DNA from: Deltaproteobacteria bacterium
Lineage (GTDB): Bacteria; Desulfobacterota; BSN033; WVXP01
Assembly (NCBI GenBank): GCA_019308905.1
Contig: JAFDHF010000042.1
Location: forward strand, 1-35,778
Reading direction: 5' to 3'
DNA length: 35,778 nucleotides
Positions 15,916 to 23,042 of this stretch are shown one piece after another. Position 1 is the first letter of the stretch; each line of letters starts with the position of its first letter. A program made the translations under genes and the position numbers. The notes beneath the pieces are model-generated. The model saw only the letters and a list, made by a program, of their open reading frames with translations. It searched no databases and was not told the DNA's origin.

Positions 15916-16914
15916 TCAGCAGAGGGGGAGATCTCCTTCCATCAAGGACAGAACGGTTCCGAGCCCTCTGTTTTTCGCCCCCGTGAAGACTTCCTGGGCT
16001 AGAGCGACGTCTTCAACGGCGAGCCCGTAGTTGAAGTCGATGATACGTTCCCTGTCGTCTTCCCTGCCGGCCTTCCGGCCGGTGACGATCTCCCCGAGCT
16101 CGGCGTAAAGCCTGGGAAGGGGCCCATAGAATCCTCCCGTCTCCCTGTGGGCCTGTTGTAGCTGCGTCCAATCGTCCGTGACGAACTTGTCCGCCCCGTG
16201 GAGGGCCCGGTTCTCCCATCCCCGGTGATGAACCGGTAGGACGAGGGCACCGGGGTTTATCCACTCCTCCTTGAAGATGGGTCTGTCGAGTCTTCCTGTT
16301 GCGGTGACGACAACGTCTGCCCCTTCAATGACATCCCGCAGGGATTTGCCCGCCTCGATCCGCAAGGAGAGGGTCTCGCTCATAGAGGCGATGTATGTCT
16401 CCATGGATTCCCTCCGCACATCGAAGACCCTGACGAGCCTGATCTCCGGCAAGACCTGGCTGAGGGCAAGGAGGTTGTAACGGCCCTGGATGCCGGCCCC
16501 CACTATTCCGATGGTCTCTGTCTCGGGCCGTGCCAAATACTTGGCGGCTACAGCGGACGCCGCCCCTGTTCTCATTGCGGTGATCCAGCGGCAATCCATC
16601 ACGGCAAGAGGCCGCCCTGTATGGACATCGTTCAGAACGACGAGACCCATCACCGCCGGGAGCCCCTCGCCCCGGTTGCCGGGGAAGCTGCTCACCCACT
16701 TCATCCCGACCACCCCTTTGCCGGATAGATAGCCCGGCATCGCATGGATAAAGGCGTTCCGAAGGGGATGTACTCCCGGTTTGGGCGGGTTTTCGACCTT
16801 TCCCAGGGCGTGCTGCCTGAGGACGTCCTCGATAACCGGGATGACCTCCTTCATGGTCAGCCCTACATCGATCACGTCCTCCTGGGAGAGATAGAGAAAC
16901 TCGATTCTCTTCAT
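15916..16914 (-). CDS. Ornithine cyclodeaminase / mu-crystallin family protein
   Basis: A 332-residue NAD(P)-binding protein. Family positions are visible: the Lys of GVVGMKWVSSFPGN, the Arg of CRWITAMRTGAASAVAA, the Rossmann loop IGIVGAGIQGRYNLLAL and the late acidic segment DFNYGLAVEDVALA. Relatives include ornithine cyclodeaminase, alanine dehydrogenase of archaeal type, ketimine reductase and L-arginine/lysine cyclodeaminases. Substrate cannot be assigned. The ATG at 16914 has AGGAG 9 nt upstream. The frame reaches further upstream to 16971, but that would nearly touch the previous gene. It lies between the opine-dehydrogenase-like and saccharopine-dehydrogenase-like genes, all on the same strand. 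Confidence 0.83.
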   Translation of the reverse strand: MKRIEFLYLSQEDVIDVGLTMKEVIPVIEDVLRQHALGKVENPPKPGVHPLRNAFIHAMPGYLSGKGVVGMKWVSSFPGNRGEGLPAVMGLVVLNDVHTGRPLAVMDCRWITAMRTGAASAVAAKYLARPETETIGIVGAGIQGRYNLLALSQVLPEIRLVRVFDVRRESMETYIASMSETLSLRIEAGKSLRDVIEGADVVVTATGRLDRPIFKEEWINPGALVLPVHHRGWENRALHGADKFVTDDWTQLQQAHRETGGFYGPLPRLYAELGEIVTGRKAGREDDRERIIDFNYGLAVEDVALAQEVFTGAKNRGLGTVLSLMEGDLPLC

Positions 16915-16986
16915 CCAACGGCTCTCCTGGTCGATTACCTTCCCGGACAGAGAGTCCAGGGACTGTTCCATGCCTTCTGGGGGGGG

Positions 16987-18114
16987 TCACCGGTACCTTC
17001 CGGCGAACTCCTTGAACTTGGCATCGAGTTCTCTGGCCCGCTCCTCTGTCTCGTCGAGCTTCATGACCCGGCACTCATACCCCAGCAGCTCGGCCATGAT
17101 AGCCGCAGCACTCTCGGTGAAGTGGACGGTCCCGTCCTTATCGATCCCTTCGATCCCGTCAAAGCGCTGTCCCTCCCGGTTGATCCGGACAGCCTCATCC
17201 AGGTCGATACCAGGAGGAAGGACGACCTCACCTCCACTCGCATCGACCCGTACCGGATATCCGCCGGGCAGTCCCGAAGGGGCGGGAGCATGCATGAAAT
17301 CACCCGTGTCGTCGGCCACGGCCAGAATGACCCCAGCCGCAGAAGAGGCGGTCAGGATCTGCCCATCTCTTCCGCCGGGCCGGCGGAACCGGGTGGGAAG
17401 ATCCGAAAAGACCGCGTCCATATCCACCTCACCGGTCACGTCCCTGCCATCCACCATGGCTTTCAGGTAGTAAGGCGCTCCCCCGGATGTGCCGAACCGG
17501 GGCAGATAGTGGCTCACGTAGTGCTGGGCAACGAAGAAGACCCTCACATCCCTCATGGGTCTTCCCAGTCTGTAGGCGATGGAACTCCGGATGGCGGGAA
17601 CAGGGTTGGCCACATTGCCGATCCCTATGGTGGGTGCGAGCCCTACCTGGTGGAGTACGGGGTGTACCGCGTCGGGAAAGGCCGAATTGATGACCCGGAT
17701 ATCCAGACCCGTCTCTCTTACGGCCTGCATCAGTTTGTAGACAAGGGTGAGGTGCATGGGGAGCCAGGGGCCGAAGCGGGCCTTATCGAGCCGTTCGAAT
17801 TGCTCTTTGGGTAAGGTGTTGATGACCCACCAGGACTGGAGCGAGACCGCGCTGTAGATTATCTCCGGGGAGACCTTCGATATGGTTTCCGCCGTCTCGC
17901 CGATATTGTACAGGTCGACCTTCCTGAACTCGAGCTCGGGGTAGAACCCCAGCTGGGAAGCGCCGAAAGCGGCGATGTTGGTCTTTCGGTAGCCCCAGTC
18001 TTCGTTAATGTCCGCCGTGACGATCCGTCGTGCCCCTGGGGCACGGACCAGCATTTCCAGCACGTGCCCCCCCAAATCGCCGGTGCCGATGATCATGATC
18101 CTGGACCTAGCCAT
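16987..18114 (-). CDS. Rossmann-fold dehydrogenase, saccharopine-dehydrogenase-like
   Basis: A 375-residue protein with an N-terminal NAD(P) site (IMIIGTGDLGGHVLEML) followed by a DINED-type acidic residue after beta-2, suggesting NAD preference. The rest has YSAVSLQSWW, INSAFPDAVHPVLHQVG and HFTESAAAIMAELLGYE, which I cannot match to a defined enzyme. The overall layout is closest to the saccharopine dehydrogenase / homospermidine synthase-like group, but this is a fold-level call. Together with the next two downstream genes it makes three adjacent Rossmann proteins acting on amino acids. It starts 63 nt after the kinase gene's stop; an RBS-like GAGGAGG lies upstream. Confidence 0.6.
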   Translation of the reverse strand: MARSRIMIIGTGDLGGHVLEMLVRAPGARRIVTADINEDWGYRKTNIAAFGASQLGFYPELEFRKVDLYNIGETAETISKVSPEIIYSAVSLQSWWVINTLPKEQFERLDKARFGPWLPMHLTLVYKLMQAVRETGLDIRVINSAFPDAVHPVLHQVGLAPTIGIGNVANPVPAIRSSIAYRLGRPMRDVRVFFVAQHYVSHYLPRFGTSGGAPYYLKAMVDGRDVTGEVDMDAVFSDLPTRFRRPGGRDGQILTASSAAGVILAVADDTGDFMHAPAPSGLPGGYPVRVDASGGEVVLPPGIDLDEAVRINREGQRFDGIEGIDKDGTVHFTESAAAIMAELLGYECRVMKLDETEERARELDAKFKEFAGRYR

Positions 18115-18177
18115 TTTCTTGAGCCTCCTCGGGTTTCGGTTTTCTTCCGGTTTCCCGGAGATCCTCCTTTCTACGAA

Positions 18178-19212
18178 TCAAGAGGATCCCAGGAGTCTTT
18201 CGATGTTGTCGGGATGGGCGATTCTCTCGTATCTGGCCGTCTTTTCCTCGTGAGCCGTGAGCAGTTCCGGCACGGTGCGGCGTTCCCTGAGGTCGCAGAG
18301 CTTTGTTGCTCCCCAGAGAATCCAGTGGAGTGAGACCAGAGGTTCACGGATACGCACCTTTTCCCAGAGGCGATCCGGGTTTTCTCCGGTCAGATCGGCA
18401 TAGGTCTTCAGGAAGCTCTCGCGTCCCCCTGGATCGAGAACCCTCTGAGAGCACCAGAGCTGGGCCGGCTCGGAGAGGAAACAGCAGAGATCGTAAGTCG
18501 AATCGTCTATCCTCGGCTTCTCCCAGTCGATAAGCCTCAGCCCCTCCGTGGTCTTCACGAAATTGTCGCAGACCACGTCGGTATGATTCAGGCTTGCCGG
18601 GGCAAAGAGGCGGCCGAATCGGTCCACAGACGGCTCTGCCCTGTCCAGGAGTCTCTTTGCAAGACCGATGGTCCGCTGCTCCGAGGCCCTCTTGGCCTGA
18701 TATTCCTTGAGATCCTTTTGAACCAGGTCGTAGGTGTCAGCCAGGGGGTCCTGCCAGACCACCAAACCCTCGTGCCGGGGGCCGAGGGAATGGAGTCTGG
18801 CGAGCAGTTCCGCAACCCGCGGCATCTCCTCCATGTCGAGGGAGAGATGAGGGCCTTGCAGGTATTGTTCGATGAGGATCCCGAAGTCGAAATAGTCCCG
18901 TTTGTTATCGCAGTAATAGGCCTTCGGTGCGAGCCGGTGAGGTTCGAGGAACCTCAGGATCGCGAATTCATACTCCACCTGGTTGGGGAGACCGCTCTGC
19001 TGCTCGATATTGATCCGGAAGACAAACTCCCTGCCGTCTACCCTGATGTGGAAGTTGAGGTTGTACGCACCGGGCATCATCTCCAGGATTTCGATCGAGT
19101 CCGGGTAGCCTCGGTCCAGGACACCTGGAGGTAGGTCTCTCAGGTATCGCTCGATCTTTTCATCGATTCCGGCCAGCATCCCCCTGTCGGCTCTCAACCC
19201 CTCCGCTCTCAC
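18178..19212 (-). CDS. Aminoglycoside/choline-kinase-like small-molecule phosphotransferase
   Basis: A 344-residue APH-fold kinase. The N-lobe has GAYNLNFHIRVDGREFVFRI. The catalytic loop has Asp212 in LNHTDVVCDNFV, and the metal-binding Asp lies in LRLIDWEKPRIDDSTYDLCCFLS. Such proteins phosphorylate hydroxyl groups of small molecules (choline, homoserine, methylthioribose, aminoglycosides). In this catabolic cluster, activation of a pathway intermediate is more likely than drug resistance, but that is inference. The start is GTG at 19212, overlapping the regulator's stop in a GTGA arrangement, so the two are probably translationally coupled. Confidence 0.75.
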   Translation of the reverse strand: MRAEGLRADRGMLAGIDEKIERYLRDLPPGVLDRGYPDSIEILEMMPGAYNLNFHIRVDGREFVFRINIEQQSGLPNQVEYEFAILRFLEPHRLAPKAYYCDNKRDYFDFGILIEQYLQGPHLSLDMEEMPRVAELLARLHSLGPRHEGLVVWQDPLADTYDLVQKDLKEYQAKRASEQRTIGLAKRLLDRAEPSVDRFGRLFAPASLNHTDVVCDNFVKTTEGLRLIDWEKPRIDDSTYDLCCFLSEPAQLWCSQRVLDPGGRESFLKTYADLTGENPDRLWEKVRIREPLVSLHWILWGATKLCDLRERRTVPELLTAHEEKTARYERIAHPDNIERLLGSS

Positions 19213-19850
19213 TTCAGAATACTCTCTCTAACCTTGTCCACAAAACGCTGGATATGCCTTTCCATGATTCTTCTAGCCCTCTGGGCGTCTCTTTCTGCCA
19301 GGGCATCTATCATATCCCTGTGATCCTTGAATTGGTCGAGAAGCTCCTCTCTGCTGAAGACGAGGTAGTGCCAAAACCTGGCGGAAATCCCATGGAGTTC
19401 ATGGAGGATGCCCCCGAGTTTCCGGTTGTGGGTCGCCTGGGAGAGGCGGTTGTGAAAGTCGAATTCGCATTGGGTCAAGGGCTCCAGATTCTCACTGTTC
19501 GCCCCTTTCAGCTCCTCAACCCGCTCGAGGACCCGGCTCAACCCCTCCAGTTCTGCCTCGGTGATTCTCTCGGCTGCCAGTTGGGCTGCGAATCCCTCGA
19601 GATTTATACGGATTTCGATGACCTGTCTGAAAAGATGGAGATCGAGGGGCGCCACAAAAGTTCCGGACCTGGGGAACCGTTGAATCAGACCGTCCCTCTG
19701 GAGTTCGAGAAGGACCTCCCTCAGGGGTGTCCGGCCGATCCCATAGGCGGCCATCAATTCCCTCTCATTCAGAAGCTCCCCTGGGCGGAGGTCGTGGGTC
19801 ATTATTCGGTACCTGAGGTTCTCATAGGCTCTTGGCTTTGGGTCTTCCAC
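19209..19850 (-). CDS. GntR-family transcriptional regulator, FadR subgroup (FCD domain)
   Basis: A 213-residue regulator. The N-terminal winged helix (about residues 6-70) reads AYENLRYRIMTHDLRPGELL, then MAAYGIGRTPLREVLLELQRDGLIQR and GTFVAPLD. The all-helical C-terminal FCD domain normally binds a carboxylate ligand through a metal: its FDFHNRL and HRDMIDALAERDAQRARRIMERH segments supply the usual Asp/His positions. I chose GTG at 19850 because AGGAG lies 8 nt upstream and the domain starts directly after. A longer frame from TTG at 20054 has a low-complexity leader. It heads the six-gene catabolic set and lies divergent from the Tat-exported binding protein, so it is likely to control both. 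Confidence 0.88.
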   Translation of the reverse strand: MEDPKPRAYENLRYRIMTHDLRPGELLNERELMAAYGIGRTPLREVLLELQRDGLIQRFPRSGTFVAPLDLHLFRQVIEIRINLEGFAAQLAAERITEAELEGLSRVLERVEELKGANSENLEPLTQCEFDFHNRLSQATHNRKLGGILHELHGISARFWHYLVFSREELLDQFKDHRDMIDALAERDAQRARRIMERHIQRFVDKVRESILK

Positions 19851-20065
19851 AGAAAAGACTCCTGGAGAAAGATTCGATCGGACCGGTACCCCTCCGGGAA
19901 CCCGGCCTCCCAGTGCCGTTTTGAGGAGCGAGGCGACCAAGAACCCGGTGACTCCTCGGTCCTCAGGAGATTCCTCCCCCCTCTCAGGGTGATGTGGCGC
20001 AGTCTCCCGGCGGTCCGAGACCGCCACGGTGGACTCTCTATCCCTGTATCCCAATCAAAAAACGG

Positions 20066-20094
20066 TTGACACCCTCGAGCTATTATATTAAAAG
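20066..20094 (+). promoter_or_regulatory. Sigma-70-like promoter toward the Tat-exported SBP
   Basis: TTGACA (20066-20071), a 17-nt spacer and TAAAAG (20089-20094). The -35 is perfect and the -10 is four of six. The predicted start is near 20101, so the palindrome at 20103-20112 would overlap it, giving a leader of about 210 nt. Confidence 0.5.
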
Positions 20095-20113
20095 AAAAAT
20101 ACTGATATATCAA
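20082..20113 (-). promoter_or_regulatory. Divergent promoter toward the GntR operon
   Basis: On the minus strand a perfect TATAAT (20087-20082) lies downstream of TTGATA (20113-20108). The spacing is 20 nt, longer than ideal, so recognition may need help. The start would be near 20075, giving a leader of about 225 nt before the regulator gene. Confidence 0.4.
20103..20112. promoter_or_regulatory. Candidate GntR operator palindrome
   Basis: TGATATATCA is a perfect 10-bp palindrome between two divergent promoters. It overlaps the predicted + start and the -35 region of the minus promoter. FadR-subgroup GntR proteins often bind short AT-rich palindromes of this size next to their own gene. Confidence 0.45.
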
Positions 20114-20154
20114 GACGTCTCCAGGTTGGACTTTCCGGTCTTTCTATCTTTGAA

Positions 20155-20240
20155 TGGAGAACAAAACCGTAAAGCCAACTACTTGGAAGACTGCCTGATC
20201 CAGGGCTGAGGAAAGCCCGGACCGTGGTTTGTTTTCTCCA
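20155..20240 (+). ncRNA. Structured leader RNA, three-stem junction (unassigned riboswitch-like element)
   Basis: The outer arms TGGAGAACAAAACC (20155-20168) and GGTTTGTTTTCTCCA (20226-20240) pair over about 13 bp with small bulges. They enclose two local hairpins: CCAA-CTAC-TTGG (20175-20186) and GGGCT-GAGGAA-AGCCC (20203-20218). A closing stem with two internal hairpins is the layout of many riboswitch junctions. It lies 70 nt before the binding-protein ATG and inside its predicted leader. The sequence matches no riboswitch class I know. The GAGGAAAG string recalls RNase P RNA but is far too short for it. Confidence 0.45.
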
Positions 20241-20310
20241 GGTGGATTCTCCCGGAAAGGAGGTGAGTCTGCGAACATTCAACAACCGAGAAAGGGGAAG
20301 GAGGTCTATC

Positions 20311-21648
20311 ATGTCAGGAGAGGGAAAAGAAAGGGGATTGACACGGCGTGACTTCATCAAATCCGTAAGTGTGGCCGCCGCCGCGGGGGGCGCCCTGTCT
20401 GTCGGCCTGCCCAGGGAGGCGGAGGCGGCAAAGAAGCTCAAGATCGGGTTCATGGCTCCATTCACGGGACCGGCCAGCCGGACCGGCGACATGCACAGAA
20501 AGGGGGTGGAGATGGCCCTCGAAGATGCCCGGGCAGCCGGGGAGATTCCGGTTCGGGTCGACGGCAAGGTCCGTGACATCGAGCCCGTCTGGGTGGACAG
20601 TCAGTCGAGTCCGGAAAAGGCGGTCAAGGCCGTCACTCAGGCGATCAACAGGGGTGTCAAGATGATGGTGACGGGATGGCACTCTTCCGTGGCCATGGCC
20701 TGCATGGATGCAGAGGCTCCCCTCAAGATCGTTCATCTCGGCCACGGGGGCGAATCCCAGTACATCAACTTCAAGATAAACGACAACCCCTACAAGTATA
20801 GAGGGTGGTTCAAAGGGTGGCCGTCTCCCCCGATCTATGCAGGACTCTACGGGCCTCCCCTCAAGTATTTCATCGAAAAGGGGCTCTGGAAGCCGAGAAA
20901 CAGAAAGGCCGGGGTCATCGTCGAGGACACCGACTACGGTCGGGGCTGGGGAGAGGCCCTCGCGGTAAGTCTGAGGACCGCGGGATTCGACGTGATGCCC
21001 TATGACGTGAACGCCATCGATGAGACGGAATTCACGCCTCTGCTCACCAAGTACAAGGCCGCCAACGTCTCGATCCTCGCCCTGACCCAGACCGGCGGGG
21101 TGCCCATGTACAACCTGATCAAGCAGATCCGGGCGATGGGCCTGAAGGCGATCGTCATCGCACACGGGCTCACCTGGACGGCAGAGTGGTATCAGAACAC
21201 CGGGGCGGCTTCAGACTACACTCTGGCCATGGATTCCCCCTATGCCATCAGCCCGGAGCAGAAGCTGTGGCTCAAGCGGTTCAAGGAGAAGTACGGCGTG
21301 GAAGCGGCGATCGCTCCTTCGGGCCAGCCCTATGACTACACCCGGATGGCGATCAAGATCCTCAATGAAGTGGGGACTCTCAAATTCGAGAAGCTCTGCA
21401 ACCACATCAGGGAGAAGGTAAAGTACAAGGGGGTCTGGCAGTTCTTCGATTTCGCCACCTACAACGACTTCTGGAAGGATTTCTCGCAGGAGGGGACTCT
21501 CCATCAGCTCTCCAGGAACGACGTGAGGACCGGTGAATATATGAAGGGGTTCTTCTTCCCCCTGGTGCAGATGTTCGGTGGAAAGCACAAGATCATCTGG
21601 CCCGTGAAACTCGCCACTGCCCAGTTCAAGGCCCCTCCGTGGGTCTAG
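20311..21648 (+). CDS. Tat-exported ABC-type substrate-binding protein, LivK/Peripla_BP_6 family
   Basis: A 445-residue periplasmic binding protein. The N-terminus carries a twin-arginine signal (TRRDFIKSVSVAAAAGG) ending near AEAAKK. The mature part begins KIGFMAPFTGPASRTGDMHRKG, the usual start of branched-chain amino acid / amide / urea-type ligand-binding proteins, and continues with VWVDSQSSPEKAVKAVTQAI and the VIVEDTDYGRGWGEAL hinge region. The ATG at 20311 has AAGGAGG about 7 nt upstream. The matching permease and ATPase genes are not in the window. Its divergent position to the GntR operon suggests it delivers the substrate degraded by the minus-strand cluster. Confidence 0.87.
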   Translation: MSGEGKERGLTRRDFIKSVSVAAAAGGALSVGLPREAEAAKKLKIGFMAPFTGPASRTGDMHRKGVEMALEDARAAGEIPVRVDGKVRDIEPVWVDSQSSPEKAVKAVTQAINRGVKMMVTGWHSSVAMACMDAEAPLKIVHLGHGGESQYINFKINDNPYKYRGWFKGWPSPPIYAGLYGPPLKYFIEKGLWKPRNRKAGVIVEDTDYGRGWGEALAVSLRTAGFDVMPYDVNAIDETEFTPLLTKYKAANVSILALTQTGGVPMYNLIKQIRAMGLKAIVIAHGLTWTAEWYQNTGAASDYTLAMDSPYAISPEQKLWLKRFKEKYGVEAAIAPSGQPYDYTRMAIKILNEVGTLKFEKLCNHIREKVKYKGVWQFFDFATYNDFWKDFSQEGTLHQLSRNDVRTGEYMKGFFFPLVQMFGGKHKIIWPVKLATAQFKAPPWV

Positions 21649-21657
21649 ACCGATGGA

Positions 21658-21696
21658 GGATACCTGCGGCCAATGGACGGGGGTCCGCAGGTATCC
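21658..21696 (+). terminator. 12-bp hairpin after the Tat-exported SBP gene
   Basis: GGATACCTGCGG (21658-21669) pairs perfectly with CCGCAGGTATCC (21685-21696), starting 10 nt after the stop. There is no T-run after it, so it may be a Rho-aided terminator or a 3'-end stabiliser. Confidence 0.6.
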
Positions 21697-21710
21697 CCCG
21701 CCCTCTGAGC

Positions 21711-21796
21711 GGGAAGGGACAGGAACTGCCCACCCGCGGAACTCGATAGGGTCACCGCGTGAGCCCAGGAGCCAGGGGGCAAGAGGTTTCCACCTG
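21711..21796 (-). repeat. Dispersed ~85-bp repeat, copy B
   Basis: The reverse complement aligns with 2290-2374 end to end with one gap. It lies between the terminator hairpin of the binding-protein gene and the next gene's leader. In both copies the element is intergenic. Confidence 0.6.
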
Positions 21797-22020
21797 AGAA
21801 TCAAGAAATATGGTTGGAAATCAAGACACTTTAGGACATGTTCTCCGAGAGATGCGGGAACTCCTCAGGTCCTCTCACCTTGACTTGCAACCGGTTTTAT
21901 GCTAACTGGGCGGTAGATCCCACGGCCGCCGGGCGGCCGGGGGAGTCTCCCCTCAAGGGGATCGGGTGATCGCCCGGCCGCTCCTTGAACCCGGGAAGAC
22001 TCGACAACAGGAGGCGTGGA
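21797..22020 (+). other. GC-rich leader of the orphan TRAP SBP gene
   Basis: This stretch holds no gene. A weak TTGACT (21880-21885) may be a -35 element without a convincing -10. Bases 21923-21977 contain several short GC hairpins, such as GGCCG-CCGGG-CGGCC, so the mRNA leader is probably structured. I cannot assign it to a known RNA class. Confidence 0.35.
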
Positions 22021-22986
22021 ATGAAGAAAGGGGTTATCTGGGTCCTTGCGCTTTTGTTCGTTCTTTCTCTCGGTCCGGCCCTCGCCGGGGAAAAGGAGCT
22101 AAAGGCGGTCTGTTTTCTTTCCAAGAAGGATCCCATGGCAGCCATGACCGTGGAATGGGTCAAACGTATAAACGAGTACTGCCGGGGGGAACTGCGGATT
22201 CAGTACGGGGAGGGACCGCAAGGGGTCTCCGCCTTCGACGAGGTGGAGGCCCTGAGAAAGGGCGCGTTTCAGGTAGCCTTCAGCTCTACCGGCCGGTACG
22301 AATCGATCTTCCCCGAAGGGGCCGCCTTCAGCCTTTCCAGGCTCGCCCCGTGGGAGGAAAGAAGGCCGGGGGGATTCTACGATTTCATGGTGGAACGCCA
22401 CAGGGAGATCAAGGTGATGTACCTGGGGCGATGGCTCCATGGATCCATCTATCTCTGGCTCAAGAAGCCGGTAACGGGCCGGAGAGAATTGAAGGGTCGA
22501 AGGCTCGGGACAGGGCCCGGTTACGACAGGTTCCTGAAGGCCCTCGGTGCGGTCCCGGTCAAGGTCTCCCCTACTGGGAGCTCCGGGGCTCAGGAGGGGG
22601 GGAGTCTCGAAGGCCTTGTTTCCCCTGTTCTCGGTGTGAGGCGATCCGGTTGGATCGAGACCTGCAGGTACGCGATCGACCATCCCTTGTACAATCAGAG
22701 CTGCACGATCCTGATGAATCTCGATACGTGGAACGGCTTTCCCCTGGCCTTACAGGAGAGGATACAGAACCTGACTGCCTGGTTCGAACCTTACATGGTA
22801 GGTTATTTCGACAGCGCCGAAAAGATGGAGTGGGGAGAATTGGAGAAAGCCGGAATCGACCGGATCCACTTCTCGCCTTCCGATGCGAGGGCCTATGTCG
22901 ATACGGCTTACAGGGTCGAATGGAAGGCCCTGGAAGACAGGCTTCCAGACCTTGCCCCAAGGCTCAAGGAACTGACCGAGTACTGA
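22021..22986 (+). CDS. Orphan TRAP-type substrate-binding protein, DctP family (divergent)
   Basis: A 321-residue exported protein. Residues 1-22 are a Sec signal peptide ending at LAGEKE. It follows the DctP pattern: RINEYCRGELRIQYGEGPQG, GAFQVAFSSTGRYESIFPEG, a LKGRRLGTGPGYDRFLKALGAVPVKVSP segment and the MNLDTWNGFPLALQERI helix region. Where typical relatives have a WxExYxAL-x-GxvDG stretch after the KVSP position, this protein has a Gly/Ser-rich sequence (TGSSGAQEGGSLEGL), so the ligand may differ. ATG at 22021 has AGGAGG upstream; the frame also runs back to 21985. No permease gene is adjacent, so it may use permeases encoded elsewhere or act as a sensor protein. Confidence 0.75.
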   Translation: MKKGVIWVLALLFVLSLGPALAGEKELKAVCFLSKKDPMAAMTVEWVKRINEYCRGELRIQYGEGPQGVSAFDEVEALRKGAFQVAFSSTGRYESIFPEGAAFSLSRLAPWEERRPGGFYDFMVERHREIKVMYLGRWLHGSIYLWLKKPVTGRRELKGRRLGTGPGYDRFLKALGAVPVKVSPTGSSGAQEGGSLEGLVSPVLGVRRSGWIETCRYAIDHPLYNQSCTILMNLDTWNGFPLALQERIQNLTAWFEPYMVGYFDSAEKMEWGELEKAGIDRIHFSPSDARAYVDTAYRVEWKALEDRLPDLAPRLKELTEY

Positions 22987-23042
22987 AGAAAACCTCTCTT
23001 CATGCGACCCTGGAGGATCGGCATTTTTTCGAGAACCCGGGC

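Noticed and set aside
20203-20222. RNase P RNA, from the GAGGAAAG string
   Set aside because: RNase P RNA needs about 350 nt and several other conserved blocks, which are absent here.
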